Shown: positions 52,737 through 63,132, counted from the stretch's first letter. The stretch is 64,000 nt of DNA from an uncultured Pelagibacteraceae bacterium (GCA_902546615.1 CACCKE010000004.1:1-64000); one strand, 5' to 3'. The notes: a model not told the origin generated them from the letters alone. Made by a program: numbers and translations.

Positions 52737-53831
52737 TTAATTATTAAATAAAAAATGCATTACGTCACCATCTTGTACTACATAATCCTTACCTTCGCTA
52801 CGCATCTTTCCAAGTTCTTTCGCTTTTAACTCTCCTTCACAATCTAAATAATCTGTATATGATATAGTTTCAGCTCTAATAAAGCCTTTCTCAAAGTCTG
52901 TGTGAATTTTTCCAGCTGCTTTTGGTGCAGTAGTGCCATTTTCAATCGTCCATGCCTTTGTTTCTTGTTCGCCAGCTGTGAAATAAGTAATTAAGTTAAG
53001 AGTCGAATATCCAGCTTTTATAACTTTATTCAAGCCAGACTCATCTAATCCTAGACTTTTAAGATAATCTTTTTGATCATCTTCATTTAAAGACGAGATT
53101 TGTGACTCAATTTCTGCTGAAATCTTAATTAATTTAGAATTCAGAAAATTTTCAATTTTTAAAGTTAGTTCATTACCTTCAATTATTGAACTTTCATCAA
53201 CATTACATACGTAAATTGTCGGCTTGATTGTTATTAAGTTGAACTCTTTTGTATGCGCGAAGATTTCATTTAAATTCTTCATTAAAATAGCAGGCTGACC
53301 TGATTCCAAGTGTTTAAGTAGAAGGTTCAAAGCCTCTGTTTTTAATTTGGCTTCTTTATCACCTTTTTTTACTAGTTTTTCTAGTCCTTTATTTATTTTT
53401 TCGAGTTGTTCGATGTCAGATAGAACTAATTCAGTATTTATCGTTTCAACATCATCAACAGGATCTATTTTATTGTTTACATGAGTTATATTAGTATCTT
53501 CAAAACAGCGGACCACATGAATAACTGCATCTACTTCTCTAATATGAGATAAAAATTTATTTCCGAGTCCCTCTCCTTTAGAAGCACCTTTAACTAAACC
53601 CGCTATATCGTAAAAACTAAGAGATGTTGGTATTGTTTTTTTTGATTTTGCTAAATTTGATAGAGTTTCTACTCTTGTATCAGGCACTATTACAGTACCC
53701 TCATTTGGTTCAATGGTACAAAAAGGGTAGTTTGCTGCTTCAGCGGCTATTTTCTTTGTTAATGCATTGAACAATGTTGATTTCCCAACATTTGGCAATC
53801 CAACAATTCCACACTTAAATCCCATGATCAA
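52737..53831 (-). CDS. ychF: Redox-regulated ATPase/GTPase YchF
   Basis: KCGIVGLPNVGKSTLFNALT, YPFCTIEPNEG, DIAGLVKGASKGEGLGNKFLSHIREVDA. Confidence 0.98.
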   Translation of the reverse strand: MIMGFKCGIVGLPNVGKSTLFNALTKKIAAEAANYPFCTIEPNEGTVIVPDTRVETLSNLAKSKKTIPTSLSFYDIAGLVKGASKGEGLGNKFLSHIREVDAVIHVVRCFEDTNITHVNNKIDPVDDVETINTELVLSDIEQLEKINKGLEKLVKKGDKEAKLKTEALNLLLKHLESGQPAILMKNLNEIFAHTKEFNLITIKPTIYVCNVDESSIIEGNELTLKIENFLNSKLIKISAEIESQISSLNEDDQKDYLKSLGLDESGLNKVIKAGYSTLNLITYFTAGEQETKAWTIENGTTAPKAAGKIHTDFEKGFIRAETISYTDYLDCEGELKAKELGKMRSEGKDYVVQDGDVMHFLFNN

Positions 53832-54386
53832 TTATTTTAAATTATTAATAAATTTGGATTTTTCTCCATCCAATAGTACTTTTATGTTTTCAGACATTTT
53901 TATATTTAATTCATTAATAACTTCTAATTCACTTTTTTTAAAATTACTTAATACATGTTTATTAACCATGTCTTTATTGCCCGGATGATTTATACCTATT
54001 CTTATTCTATTATAATTTTTTCCAATTTTACTATCTATTGATTTGAGCCCATTATGACCTGCGGAAGTACCCCCCAACTTGATTTTTATTTTTCCTAAAG
54101 TGATATCTAGATCATCATGAATAACATAAGTTAAATTTGATTTAATTTTGAAAAAGTTTAAAAAAGTTGCAATACTTTTACCACACTCATTCATATAATC
54201 ATTGGATTTAAAGGTGTATATTTTTTTCTTTCCAATAAGAAACGACGCCAACTCCCCATCAAATTTCTTTTCTCTCATTACATCATCATGATCTTGTAAA
54301 AGCTGATCGATAAATAAATAGCCCACATTATGTCTATTATTTTTATGCTTTGTACCAGGATTCCCTAATCCGATTAATGCAATCAT
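53832..54386 (-). CDS. pth: Peptidyl-tRNA hydrolase
   Basis: LIGLGNPGTKHKNNRHNVGYLFID, HDDLDITLGKIKIKLGGTSAGHNGLKSI, RIRIGINHP. Confidence 0.97.
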   Translation of the reverse strand: MIALIGLGNPGTKHKNNRHNVGYLFIDQLLQDHDDVMREKKFDGELASFLIGKKKIYTFKSNDYMNECGKSIATFLNFFKIKSNLTYVIHDDLDITLGKIKIKLGGTSAGHNGLKSIDSKIGKNYNRIRIGINHPGNKDMVNKHVLSNFKKSELEVINELNIKMSENIKVLLDGEKSKFINNLK

Positions 54387-54431
54387 AAGATTGAAGATAT
54401 ATAATTATCAAAATAGGTAAAAGAAAAAGTG

Positions 54432-55133
54432 TTATTCTTTATCTTTGTTTTCTTCTTTGTTATCAGCCTCTGGAGCTGCATCTTTTTTATCTTCAGCAGC
54501 GGCACCACCCTCAGTAGCTTCACCTTCAGCAGCCTCGCCTTCTGCAGGAGCTTCAGGTTCTTTTACAACAGTAGGTGCAGCAACAGATGCTACAGTGAAA
54601 TCTCTATCACTAATTGTTGGAGAAATTCCGTCACCTAAATTTGCAGCAGAAATTCTGATTGTGTCACCTATTTCTAAACCCTCTAGATCGAAAACTATCT
54701 CTTCAGGTATATTATTAGCAGGGCAACTTAGTTGAACAGTACGTCTATTAACATTTAGAACACCACCTCGTTTTAATCCAGGTGATAACTCTTCATTTAT
54801 GAACCTAGTAGGAATGTCCAGAGTAATTTTTGAGTCTGCGGCTAGCCTTAAAAAATCAATGTGTATAGGTTGATCAGAAAGTGGATCAAATTGAACCTCT
54901 CTTGGAATTGCTAAGCTTTTCTTTCCATCAATGTTAAGTGAAAATATTCTAGTTAGGAAACCACCAGAATTGATCTCTTTTTGAACTGTAATCTTATCTA
55001 ATGAAATGTTTACAGGGTTTTCACCTAAACCATACATAACTGAAGGAATCTTACCTGCAGCTAGTACTTTTTTTACAGCGGATTTACCAGATCCATCCCT
55101 GATTTCAGCATTTAAATTACTTTCTTTGCTCAT
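54432..55133 (-). CDS. rplY: 50S ribosomal protein L25 (Ctc/TL5 type) with acidic Ala/Glu-rich tail
   Basis: GKSAVKKVLAAGKIPSVMYG, VQFDPLSDQPIHIDFLR; tail EAPAEGEAAEGEATEGGAAAEDKKDAAPEADNKEENKDKE. Confidence 0.95.
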   Translation of the reverse strand: MSKESNLNAEIRDGSGKSAVKKVLAAGKIPSVMYGLGENPVNISLDKITVQKEINSGGFLTRIFSLNIDGKKSLAIPREVQFDPLSDQPIHIDFLRLAADSKITLDIPTRFINEELSPGLKRGGVLNVNRRTVQLSCPANNIPEEIVFDLEGLEIGDTIRISAANLGDGISPTISDRDFTVASVAAPTVVKEPEAPAEGEAAEGEATEGGAAAEDKKDAAPEADNKEENKDKE

Positions 55134-55184
55134 AACGATGAGGTTGGTATTAAATTAAAATTACCTATATGGCAAGTATATAAA

Positions 55185-56120
55185 TCAAAATTCAAATAGA
55201 CTTGATACTGAGCTCGCCTCGGATATCCTTTTAATTGCCTCGCCCAATAAATCTGAGATACTAATCGACCTAATTTTCTCACAAGCTTTTAATTTTTCTT
55301 GATTATTGATTGAATCTGTAATTACTAATTCAGTCAATTTTGATGCACTAATTTTCTCTAAGGCTTTTCCTGTTAATACTCCGTGCGTAACATATGAAGT
55401 GATACTGTTAGCTCCTAAATCTATAATTTTGTCAGCTGCATTACAAATTGTTCCCGCTGAGTCAATGATATCATCTAGAATAATACAATCTTTTCCTTTT
55501 ACGTCTCCAATGATATTCATTACTTCACTTTCACCTGCTCTGGGTCTTCTTTTATCAACAATAGCAATTGAGGCTCCGATCTTATTTGCAATCGCTCTCG
55601 CCCTCACAACTCCACCAATATCAGGAGAAACTGCAACTAGATTACTAATTTCATATTTTTCTTTTATGTCTTTTGAAAACACTGGACCCGCAAATAAATT
55701 ATCTGTTGGTATATCAAAAAATCCTTGTATTTGTTCAGCATGAAGATCTAAAGTAAGCACTCTGTCTGCTCCAGCAGTTGTTATTAAATTTGCAACTAAT
55801 TTTGCTGAGATAGGAGTTCTTGGCCCTGGTTTTCTATCTTGACGTGCATATCCATAATAAGGGATCACAGCAGTAATCCTTTTTGCTGAAGCTCTTTTAA
55901 GTGCATCTATCATCACCAGTAGTTCCATTATATTGTCATTCGCTGGATAAGATAAAGACTCCATTACGAATACATCCTCACCACGAATGTTTTCTTTAAT
56001 TTCTACATAAACTTCATCATCAGCAAACCTTGTAATAGAAGCATTTGTAAGGTTTTCACCAAGATATTCTGCGACGCTCTTAGATAAGGGTAAATTACTG
56101 TTTCCTGCAATAATTCTCAT
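55185..56120 (-). CDS. prs: Ribose-phosphate pyrophosphokinase
   Basis: [59 protein letters not shown]. Confidence 0.98.
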   Translation of the reverse strand: MRIIAGNSNLPLSKSVAEYLGENLTNASITRFADDEVYVEIKENIRGEDVFVMESLSYPANDNIMELLVMIDALKRASAKRITAVIPYYGYARQDRKPGPRTPISAKLVANLITTAGADRVLTLDLHAEQIQGFFDIPTDNLFAGPVFSKDIKEKYEISNLVAVSPDIGGVVRARAIANKIGASIAIVDKRRPRAGESEVMNIIGDVKGKDCIILDDIIDSAGTICNAADKIIDLGANSITSYVTHGVLTGKALEKISASKLTELVITDSINNQEKLKACEKIRSISISDLLGEAIKRISEASSVSSLFEF

Positions 56121-56123
56121 AAT

Positions 56124-56879
56124 TTATCTGTCTTTTATAACAATTGTTGAAATCATTCTACCATAATCGGTTATATTTTTTTTATAATTTCTTCGATAGC
56201 TAAAACACAATGTTTCTTCGCTGAAAGTATCGACATCAACAATCTCGTGGTTAGTAATTTGCTCATCAGAAAGTATCTTGAGAATGAATTCAGTAAGCGA
56301 AAACAGATATCTATTATTATGATTTTTTTGAAAAAATCTTGCATTATCTTGATCTTGTTTAATGAAGTTTTTATAAAAAGGTAATCTTACTTCATAGGAT
56401 TTTTGTCTTATGCATGGACCAATACTGCAGCGTATATTATCCCTCTTTCCACCCAGCTTGGTTATTTGTAAAATTGTATTTTGAATTATACCGTTCAATG
56501 CACCTTTCCAACCTGCATGACAAGCTCCTATTATTTTATTTTTTACTTCATAAAATAATAATGGAGCACAATCAGCCGTTAATACTGATAATATTTTATT
56601 ATTTTCTTTAGTTACAATCCCGTCACATTTTAAAATTTCAGACTTATTGCTGCTATCTAAAACTATTGCATTAGAAGAGTGTGTTTGATGCATAGTAATA
56701 ACATCAGACTTTTTTAAACCGTAATATTTAGAAATAGCTAATAAATTTTCTTCAATAGCACCATTCTCATCTTTTGATCCTTTTCCACAATTTAATGATT
56801 TATATTTTCCTTGCGAAACGCCACCCAATCTTGAAAAGAAACAATGATCTATATTTGAGAGATTTTTAGTAAAAAACAT
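56124..56879 (-). CDS. pgeF: Peptidoglycan editing factor PgeF (YfiH/DUF152 family)
   Basis: HCFFSRLGGVSQGKYKSLNCG, MHQTHSSNAIVLD, TADCAPLLFYEVKNKIIGACHAGWKGALNGI. Confidence 0.95.
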   Translation of the reverse strand: MFFTKNLSNIDHCFFSRLGGVSQGKYKSLNCGKGSKDENGAIEENLLAISKYYGLKKSDVITMHQTHSSNAIVLDSSNKSEILKCDGIVTKENNKILSVLTADCAPLLFYEVKNKIIGACHAGWKGALNGIIQNTILQITKLGGKRDNIRCSIGPCIRQKSYEVRLPFYKNFIKQDQDNARFFQKNHNNRYLFSLTEFILKILSDEQITNHEIVDVDTFSEETLCFSYRRNYKKNITDYGRMISTIVIKDR

Positions 56880-57907
56880 TAAATATTAATTTCCAAAACT
56901 TTAAATAAATTTCCCATATATTCTCTTTTGGTAAGTATTGCCAACTGTTCGTTTATTTGCTTCTTTTTCACTGGGTTTTTCTTAATTAAGATATTAGCTC
57001 GATCTAAAATTCCATTTTGCCGAAGGAAATTAGATTGAGTATTTATTATAAAGTCATCAATTTTATTTTCTTTTAAAATATTTTGCAGGTTATTAAAGTC
57101 TACATGATATGTGATATCTTGATTACCTGGGTTATCAAGAAAATCAGTTTTTTTATTTGATTTGATTGACTGAAGAGTACTTATCTTAGGTAGATTAATA
57201 TATCCATAATCAATTAGTAAGAAAAAACCATTATTCATAAGCAAGAAATTGATTAATTCCCGAAAGATTGAAATAGTCTCAGGAGAAAATTCAATTACCT
57301 CAAGATGTTTAAGGTCTCGCGTATTGTTTACAAATTTAGAAATATCTTTTCTCGGCTTAATAAAGTCAAATTTTAGACTATCCTTTTGATCTAATTTAAT
57401 AACTGTTTCATAAATATTTCCGTTCCTACTCACTAATTGGCGCGTAGGAATCGCATCAAAAAACTCATTTGCAATTATTATTGAAAATTCATTAGGATAT
57501 GAATTGAAATTTTTATGTATCTTGCAATTAGGATAGGTATTTTTTAGATTTTGAATATAGAATTTATTAATTTCATTAAAGTGAATTGTATACTCGACAT
57601 CTTCATCTAATAAAGCATTGAGTACTCTAGTAATATCGTTTATCAGAGCGCCTCTTCCTGGTCCTAGTTCAATTAAATTAAACTTTTTTATGTTTCTTGT
57701 ATGAATGAGGTTTAATATTTTAACAGCAATTATTTCACCAAACATTTGAGATATTTCAGGTGCAGTAACAAAATCTCCATCTTTGCCTATAGCTTTGTTA
57801 GACGTATAGTATCCATGCTCTTCATCTCTTAATGAAATATTCATAAAATCATCTAAATAGAGAAATGCACTTTCTTTTAAAGCATCGTAAATTTTATCTT
57901 GTATCAT
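56879..57907 (-). CDS. SAM-dependent methyltransferase, MidA/NDUFAF7-like (DUF185)
   Basis: DEEHGYYTSNKAIGKDGDFVTAPEISQMFGEIIA, LIELGPGRGALINDI, IIANEFFDAIPTRQLV. Confidence 0.93.
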   Translation of the reverse strand: MIQDKIYDALKESAFLYLDDFMNISLRDEEHGYYTSNKAIGKDGDFVTAPEISQMFGEIIAVKILNLIHTRNIKKFNLIELGPGRGALINDITRVLNALLDEDVEYTIHFNEINKFYIQNLKNTYPNCKIHKNFNSYPNEFSIIIANEFFDAIPTRQLVSRNGNIYETVIKLDQKDSLKFDFIKPRKDISKFVNNTRDLKHLEVIEFSPETISIFRELINFLLMNNGFFLLIDYGYINLPKISTLQSIKSNKKTDFLDNPGNQDITYHVDFNNLQNILKENKIDDFIINTQSNFLRQNGILDRANILIKKNPVKKKQINEQLAILTKREYMGNLFKVLEINI

Positions 57908-58706
57908 TTTTATTGCTTTTAATTACCAAAATTAAAATTCCAGCAAGAAACATTGGTAAAGATAATATCATGCCCATTGTAAAAAAATGATATACAAACC
58001 CTAATTGAATGTCGGGCTCACGTGTAAATTCAACAGTAAATCGAAATAATCCATAAAGTATCAGAAAGACACCTGAAATTATTCCAGGGTTTTTAAGTTT
58101 TTTAAATTTAAAAATTAAAAAATTTAAAATTATAAATAATAAAAGTCCTTCTAAAAAAGCTTCATATAATTGACTTGGATGACGATACTGGTTGTCAGCG
58201 TTTGGAAATTTCATTCCAATAAGAAAATTTGAAGGTCTACCAAATAATTCGCCATTAATAAAATTAGATATTCTGCCAAAAAATATTCCAACAGGAGCTG
58301 ATACACATATCAAATCGCTTATTTCAAAAAAAGTAGTTTTATATAACTTTGAAATTATTATGGCGGCTGTAACAATACCAAGCAAACCTCCGTGAAAGGA
58401 TAAACCTCCTTGCCAAAGATATAATATCTCAATTAGATTTTCAGAGTAATAATCAAAATTATAGAAAATCACATATCCTAATCGTGCTCCTATAATTAAT
58501 CCAATTATTGAATAAAAAATCAGATCATCTATTAGTTTTTCATTAATGCTATTACTATGAGAAACTGCTTTATTTGAAGCGAGATATTTAATGTATCTCC
58601 AAGCGAATATAAATCCTACAATATACGCAAGTGAGTACCAACGGATATCAAGAGGACCAATCGAAAAAAAAACTGGACTAATAGATGGAAAACTAAGATA
58701 AATCAC
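57894..58706 (-). CDS. lgt: Prolipoprotein diacylglyceryl transferase
   Basis: IRWYSLAYIVGFIFAWRY, ARLGYVIFYN, WQGGLSFHGGLLG, GRISNFINGELFGRPS, RHPSQLYEAFLEG. Confidence 0.97.
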   Translation of the reverse strand: MIYLSFPSISPVFFSIGPLDIRWYSLAYIVGFIFAWRYIKYLASNKAVSHSNSINEKLIDDLIFYSIIGLIIGARLGYVIFYNFDYYSENLIEILYLWQGGLSFHGGLLGIVTAAIIISKLYKTTFFEISDLICVSAPVGIFFGRISNFINGELFGRPSNFLIGMKFPNADNQYRHPSQLYEAFLEGLLLFIILNFLIFKFKKLKNPGIISGVFLILYGLFRFTVEFTREPDIQLGFVYHFFTMGMILSLPMFLAGILILVIKSNKNDTR

Positions 58707-58747
58707 GTTAATTTTGAATAATATTTAAAATATATTTATCACTAATT

Positions 58748-58897
58748 ATGATCACAAGGAAAGTTTTAATTAATAAATTTGTTAACTTTGTTACAAAAGG
58801 CTTTGAGCTTTCGCAAGCAATCAATGATGAATACAAAACAATAAAAAAGTTTAAAAAAGATAGAAATAATGCCAAAGAAAAAAAACACTGCAAGTAG
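58748..58897 (+). CDS. 49-aa ORF in the ubiK position; possible truncated UbiK/BMFP-like accessory factor
   Basis: MITRKVLINKFVNFVTKGFELSQAINDEYKTIKKFKKDRNNAKEKKHCK; divergent from lgt and overlapping proC start; resembles N-terminal half of UbiK only. Confidence 0.5.
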   Translation: MITRKVLINKFVNFVTKGFELSQAINDEYKTIKKFKKDRNNAKEKKHCK

Positions 58898-59720
58898 TTT
58901 AAATAAAGAAAAATTTTTAATAATTGGCGCTGGTAATATGGGAATTGCTGTGATCAAGTCATTATTTAACCACCGAATTTCCTCAAAAAAAATTGTGGTT
59001 ATTGAAAAGAATCAGTCGAGTGAATTGAAAAAATTAAAAAGATCAAATAATTTTGAAATAAAAAATAGCATAGATAAAATTAATAATCTTTATCAACCTA
59101 CAATCACACTTATTGCTGTTAAGCCTAATCAATTAAAAACACTGAATGGATTAGATAAAGATAATAGACTTGGTAATTCAATTATAGTTTCCGTAGTTGC
59201 CGGTAAAAAAATAAAAGATTTAAATAAAGTCTTCAAAAAAACATCAGGTATTGTAAGAGCTATGACTAATACTCCTGTATCTGTTAATATGGGTACCACA
59301 ATTGTATGTTTTGAGAGAAAAATTAAAACGAAACAAAAAAAACCTATTTTTGATTTCATGTCCTTATTGGGGCAAGTCAGTGAAACCAAAAAAGAAGATT
59401 TAATTGATGATTTCACTGCAATTTTTGGGAGTGGTCCAGCATACATATATCTTTTTATAAATTCTCTCATTGAGATAGCTAATAAATCGGGGTTTAAAAA
59501 TTCAGACAGTATGGTTTTACAGACTTTCTTAGGATCAATATTACTTTTATTAAGTGGGCAAAAAAAGCCTTCTGATTTACAGAAAAAGGTGACAAGTAAG
59601 GGAGGCACCACTGAAGCAGCGCTGAGTATTCTTGCTTCCAATAAAGGATTAAAAAGTCTTCTTACAAGAGCTGTCAACAAAGCAACAAAAAGATCTAGAG
59701 AATTGAGTAAAATTTCTTAA
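58869..59720 (+). CDS. proC: Pyrroline-5-carboxylate reductase
   Basis: FLIIGAGNMGIAVIKSLF, VKPNQLKTL, RAMTNTPVSVNMGTTIV, FGSGPAYIYLFINSLIEIA, KKVTSKGGTTEAALSIL. Confidence 0.95.
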   Translation: MPKKKNTASSLNKEKFLIIGAGNMGIAVIKSLFNHRISSKKIVVIEKNQSSELKKLKRSNNFEIKNSIDKINNLYQPTITLIAVKPNQLKTLNGLDKDNRLGNSIIVSVVAGKKIKDLNKVFKKTSGIVRAMTNTPVSVNMGTTIVCFERKIKTKQKKPIFDFMSLLGQVSETKKEDLIDDFTAIFGSGPAYIYLFINSLIEIANKSGFKNSDSMVLQTFLGSILLLLSGQKKPSDLQKKVTSKGGTTEAALSILASNKGLKSLLTRAVNKATKRSRELSKIS

Positions 59721-61021
59721 TTTGGTATTTCAATCGCAACCTCTAAACCTCCTAGATAACTGTCGTGCAGTGATATTTTTCCGTTTATTGAATTCAATAA
59801 GGATTTAGTAGTAGCTAGACCTAATCCAGAGTTTGAGACATTCTGATTTCTACTTTGGTCTACTCTATAGAAAGGTTTAAATACATTATCTTTTTCACTA
59901 TCAGGAATACCAATTCCATTGTCATGAATGTTTATTTTAATTAGGTTTTTGTTTATATCTGCTTTAATTATTATTTTGTCAGATTGTACAATCGCATTAT
60001 TTAATACATTTGTAATTGAACGAGAAAAAATATTCTCATTTACAAAAACTTCTTCATCATTAATGATTTCAAGGTTAATTTCATGTTTTGTAAAATGTAT
60101 ATCATTCTTAATGTTTATTATTGCCTCTATAGGATTAATTGTAGATCTATCTTTTGACTCATTTATAGCTGCAAAATCTAAATATTCTACTAGCATCTCA
60201 TTCATCTGATTTATTTCTAAATTAAGTTCATTTTTAATTTTATTATCTTTTATTGACTCAAGAAGTAACTTCATTCTCGTGAGAGGAGTTTTTAAGTCGT
60301 GACTCACTCCCGCCAACATAAGAGATCGTTGTTCAATTTGTCTTGATATTCGATTTTTCATTTTTAAAAACTCCAAACTTGCCTGTCTTACTTCTAGAGC
60401 GCCTGATACTTTGAAATTATTTACTTCTTGTCCTTTGCCAAATTGTTCTGCTGCCTTAGCCAAATTCGAAATTGGTTTAACTTGATTTTTCAAAAATAAA
60501 TACGCTATCAAAATAAGGATAAATGATGAAATAATCTGCCACCCTAAAAATATATGGTTTCTTGAGGTTGTAATACGATGAATTGGGAAGTTAAAATGTA
60601 TTATTTTTTCTGAAGTGCTTATCATAACATCGACTGTTTCGTTATCTTGTTCAATGACAAAAAATTTATGTTTAATTCTGGTACTCAATTCATTTTTTAG
60701 ACTGACAAGTACTTGATTATCGTTTTGTTTGGCTTTTAACTGTTCCAAATCATATTCACTCAATTCTTGGATATTCATTAGAAAGTAATCACCAAATTGA
60801 CTTTTGGCTTGATACTGATCTAACCTGATTTCACTTGAGAGCATTCTGTCAGAAATTAATTCTATTTCCATAGCAACAGATCTTGATAGGCGGTTGAGTG
60901 TACGTTCCCACAAACTATTATAGTAATATGACAGAATTATTAATTGAAACATAACTATTGGGAACAAAACAATTAGCACTGTTCTTCCTAAAAGACTGGT
61001 TGGTAGAATTTTTTTAATCAT
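59717..61021 (-). CDS. Sensor histidine kinase (EnvZ-like, HAMP plus HATPase)
   Basis: two N-terminal TM segments, MLAGVSHDLKTPLTRMKLLLE H-box, NVLNNAIVQSD, DNGIGIPDSEKDNVFKPFYRVD, GLGLA. Confidence 0.95.
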   Translation of the reverse strand: MIKKILPTSLLGRTVLIVLFPIVMFQLIILSYYYNSLWERTLNRLSRSVAMEIELISDRMLSSEIRLDQYQAKSQFGDYFLMNIQELSEYDLEQLKAKQNDNQVLVSLKNELSTRIKHKFFVIEQDNETVDVMISTSEKIIHFNFPIHRITTSRNHIFLGWQIISSFILILIAYLFLKNQVKPISNLAKAAEQFGKGQEVNNFKVSGALEVRQASLEFLKMKNRISRQIEQRSLMLAGVSHDLKTPLTRMKLLLESIKDNKIKNELNLEINQMNEMLVEYLDFAAINESKDRSTINPIEAIINIKNDIHFTKHEINLEIINDEEVFVNENIFSRSITNVLNNAIVQSDKIIIKADINKNLIKINIHDNGIGIPDSEKDNVFKPFYRVDQSRNQNVSNSGLGLATTKSLLNSINGKISLHDSYLGGLEVAIEIPN

Positions 61022-61702
61022 TTAGTCAATCCATAGCTCATAACCAGAACCTCTTTTAGTTTTAAGAAATTTTGGAATCTTGGGGTCTTTTTCAATCTTT
61101 TTTCTTAGTCTATTTATACATACGTCCAATGTTCTTTCTTGATTAAAATTAAGTGATGTAATTAGCTCCTCTCTAGAAAATGACTTACCAGGAAATTTTG
61201 ATAATATTCGCAATATTTTTAATTCGTTCTCATTAAGAGATAGTTCAGTTGATTTTCCCTTGATCACGCCACTTTTTAAATCAACTATAATATTATCAAG
61301 TTGAATTTGTTTAGTTTCTTTTTTTATAGAAGTTTTATTTAAGATATTATTTATGCGTAAAAGTAATTCTTTTGGTTCAAAAGGTTTTCCCAAATAATCA
61401 TCTGCTCCAATTTCTAAACCGTGGACCCTGTCTTCAGTCTCTCCCATTGCAGTTAGATGGATTATAGGTATTAAGGATTTTTCACGAATTTCTTTTGTTA
61501 ATTCATAACCATTTTGTCCTGGCATCATTATGTCAATAACAAGTAAATCAAATGTAATATATTTTAGTACCTCTTTTGCTTCAGCGGCATTACTTGCTGT
61601 TGATACAAGATATTTATTGTCTACTAAAAATGTCTTTAATAATTCTCTAATCTTATCATCATCATCAACTAAAAGAATATGTAGATTATTTTCACTCATC
61701 AA
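61022..61702 (-). CDS. OmpR/PhoB-family response regulator (PetR-like by context)
   Basis: ILLVDDDDKIRELLKTFL, DLLVIDIMMPGQNGYELTKEIR, winged-helix C-terminus RTLDVCINRLRKKIEKDPK. Confidence 0.95.
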   Translation of the reverse strand: MMSENNLHILLVDDDDKIRELLKTFLVDNKYLVSTASNAAEAKEVLKYITFDLLVIDIMMPGQNGYELTKEIREKSLIPIIHLTAMGETEDRVHGLEIGADDYLGKPFEPKELLLRINNILNKTSIKKETKQIQLDNIIVDLKSGVIKGKSTELSLNENELKILRILSKFPGKSFSREELITSLNFNQERTLDVCINRLRKKIEKDPKIPKFLKTKRGSGYELWID

Positions 61703-62205
61703 TGTTCCTCTATAAATGAATTTATTACTTGATTAAATCCTTGCACTGAACCAGCCCCAGACTTTACATAGGCTTTTGAAAGTGAATTGATAATGGATTT
61801 TATTGCCTCGTTTAAAGCCTTGTTAGCATTATCTGTCATAAATAAATTTTTTTTTCTTGCATCATCATTGTTTATTTTTTGAATAATTAAGTTTTCTTTT
61901 ATTAGAACTCTGAGTACACGATTAAGGCTTTGTTTCCTTATATCCAATTTCTTCAGTAGTTCATTAAATGTTATTCCAGGCTTAATATTAATTATCAAAA
62001 GACATCTAATATCGGCTATACCCAATTTTTTATCATCAAGGCTTGCTAAAATTTCTTTTTCCAGAATTTTTGCAACTTCAAAAAAACTATTTAATGAATT
62101 TTTGATTCTGTCTTCACGCAGATAAAGTAGAGATGCAGATTTATTTGATATTGTATTTAAGTCAGCCACTATGACATAATAATCTGAAAAATATATATTA
62201 ATCAA
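61699..62205 (-). CDS. MarR family transcriptional regulator (PetP-like by context)
   Basis: GITFNELLKKLDIRKQSLNRVLRVLIKENLIIQKINNDDARKKNLFMTDNANKAL. Confidence 0.9.
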   Translation of the reverse strand: MINIYFSDYYVIVADLNTISNKSASLLYLREDRIKNSLNSFFEVAKILEKEILASLDDKKLGIADIRCLLIINIKPGITFNELLKKLDIRKQSLNRVLRVLIKENLIIQKINNDDARKKNLFMTDNANKALNEAIKSIINSLSKAYVKSGAGSVQGFNQVINSFIEEH

Positions 62206-62250
62206 GCCATTTATCTGTTATTAAACTTTTAATTTATTAGAGTAATTTAT

Positions 62251-63132
62251 ATGGAAATAGCACCATTTGATAATCGAGAGGGTTTTATTTGGATGAACGG
62301 AGAGTTTATCAAATGGAATGATGCAAAATGCCATGTTATTACTCAGGGTCTTCACTATGCTAGTGCTGTGTTTGAAGGGGAAAGAGCCTATAAAGGGAAG
62401 ATTTTTAAATCTGAAGAACACACAAAAAGGCTATTTAGATCAGCGGAAATTGTAGGCATAAAAATTCCTTATAGTCAGTCCCAAATTAATGAGGCCAAAG
62501 ATGAACTCATTAAAAAAATGAATTTTAAAGATTGTTATGTTAGGCCAATTGCATGGAGAGGGTCTCAGCAAATGGGAATTTCAACTGCTAAATCTGATAT
62601 TAATGTTGCAATTGCAGTGTGGAATGATTGGGCATCATATTTTAAGATCGAAGATCGAAAAGCTGGCCTACGATTAATAACTTCACCATGGAAACGGCCA
62701 TCACCTGATACGGCACCATGTGAAGCAAAAGCATCTGGTCCTTACGTTATTTGTACAATGTCAAAAGAATTTGCGGAGGAAAAAGGATACCATGATGCCC
62801 TAATGTTGGACTATAGGGGCTATGTTGCTGAAGGTACTGGAGCAAATATTTTCTTTATTAAAGGAAAAGAAATTCATACTCCAATTCCTGATTGTTTTCT
62901 TAATGGTATAACTAGGCAAACTGTTATTGAAATGGTTAAAGAACAAGGCTTCAATATTACTGAGCGTCATATAAAGCCAGAAGAAATTAGTAATTTTGAT
63001 GAGGCCTTTCTAACAGGCACCGCGGCAGAGATTACTCCAATTCAGTCTATTGACGATATTAAATTCAATACTGGAGACAATACCCAAAATTTTAAGTTTA
63101 TGCAGGATTATCACGAAATCGTGAGATCTTAA
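62251..63132 (+). CDS. ilvE: Branched-chain amino acid aminotransferase
   Basis: GLHYASAVFEGERAYKGKIFKSEEHTKRLFRSAEI, LNGITRQTVIEM, EAFLTGTAAEITPI. Confidence 0.96.
   Translation: MEIAPFDNREGFIWMNGEFIKWNDAKCHVITQGLHYASAVFEGERAYKGKIFKSEEHTKRLFRSAEIVGIKIPYSQSQINEAKDELIKKMNFKDCYVRPIAWRGSQQMGISTAKSDINVAIAVWNDWASYFKIEDRKAGLRLITSPWKRPSPDTAPCEAKASGPYVICTMSKEFAEEKGYHDALMLDYRGYVAEGTGANIFFIKGKEIHTPIPDCFLNGITRQTVIEMVKEQGFNITERHIKPEEISNFDEAFLTGTAAEITPIQSIDDIKFNTGDNTQNFKFMQDYHEIVRS

Noticed and set aside
55306-55743. 145-aa plus-strand ORF opposite prs
   Set aside because: Antisense shadow ORF; prs frame is unambiguous.
59129-59680. 183-aa minus-strand ORF opposite proC
   Set aside because: Antisense shadow; proC motifs are clear on the plus strand.
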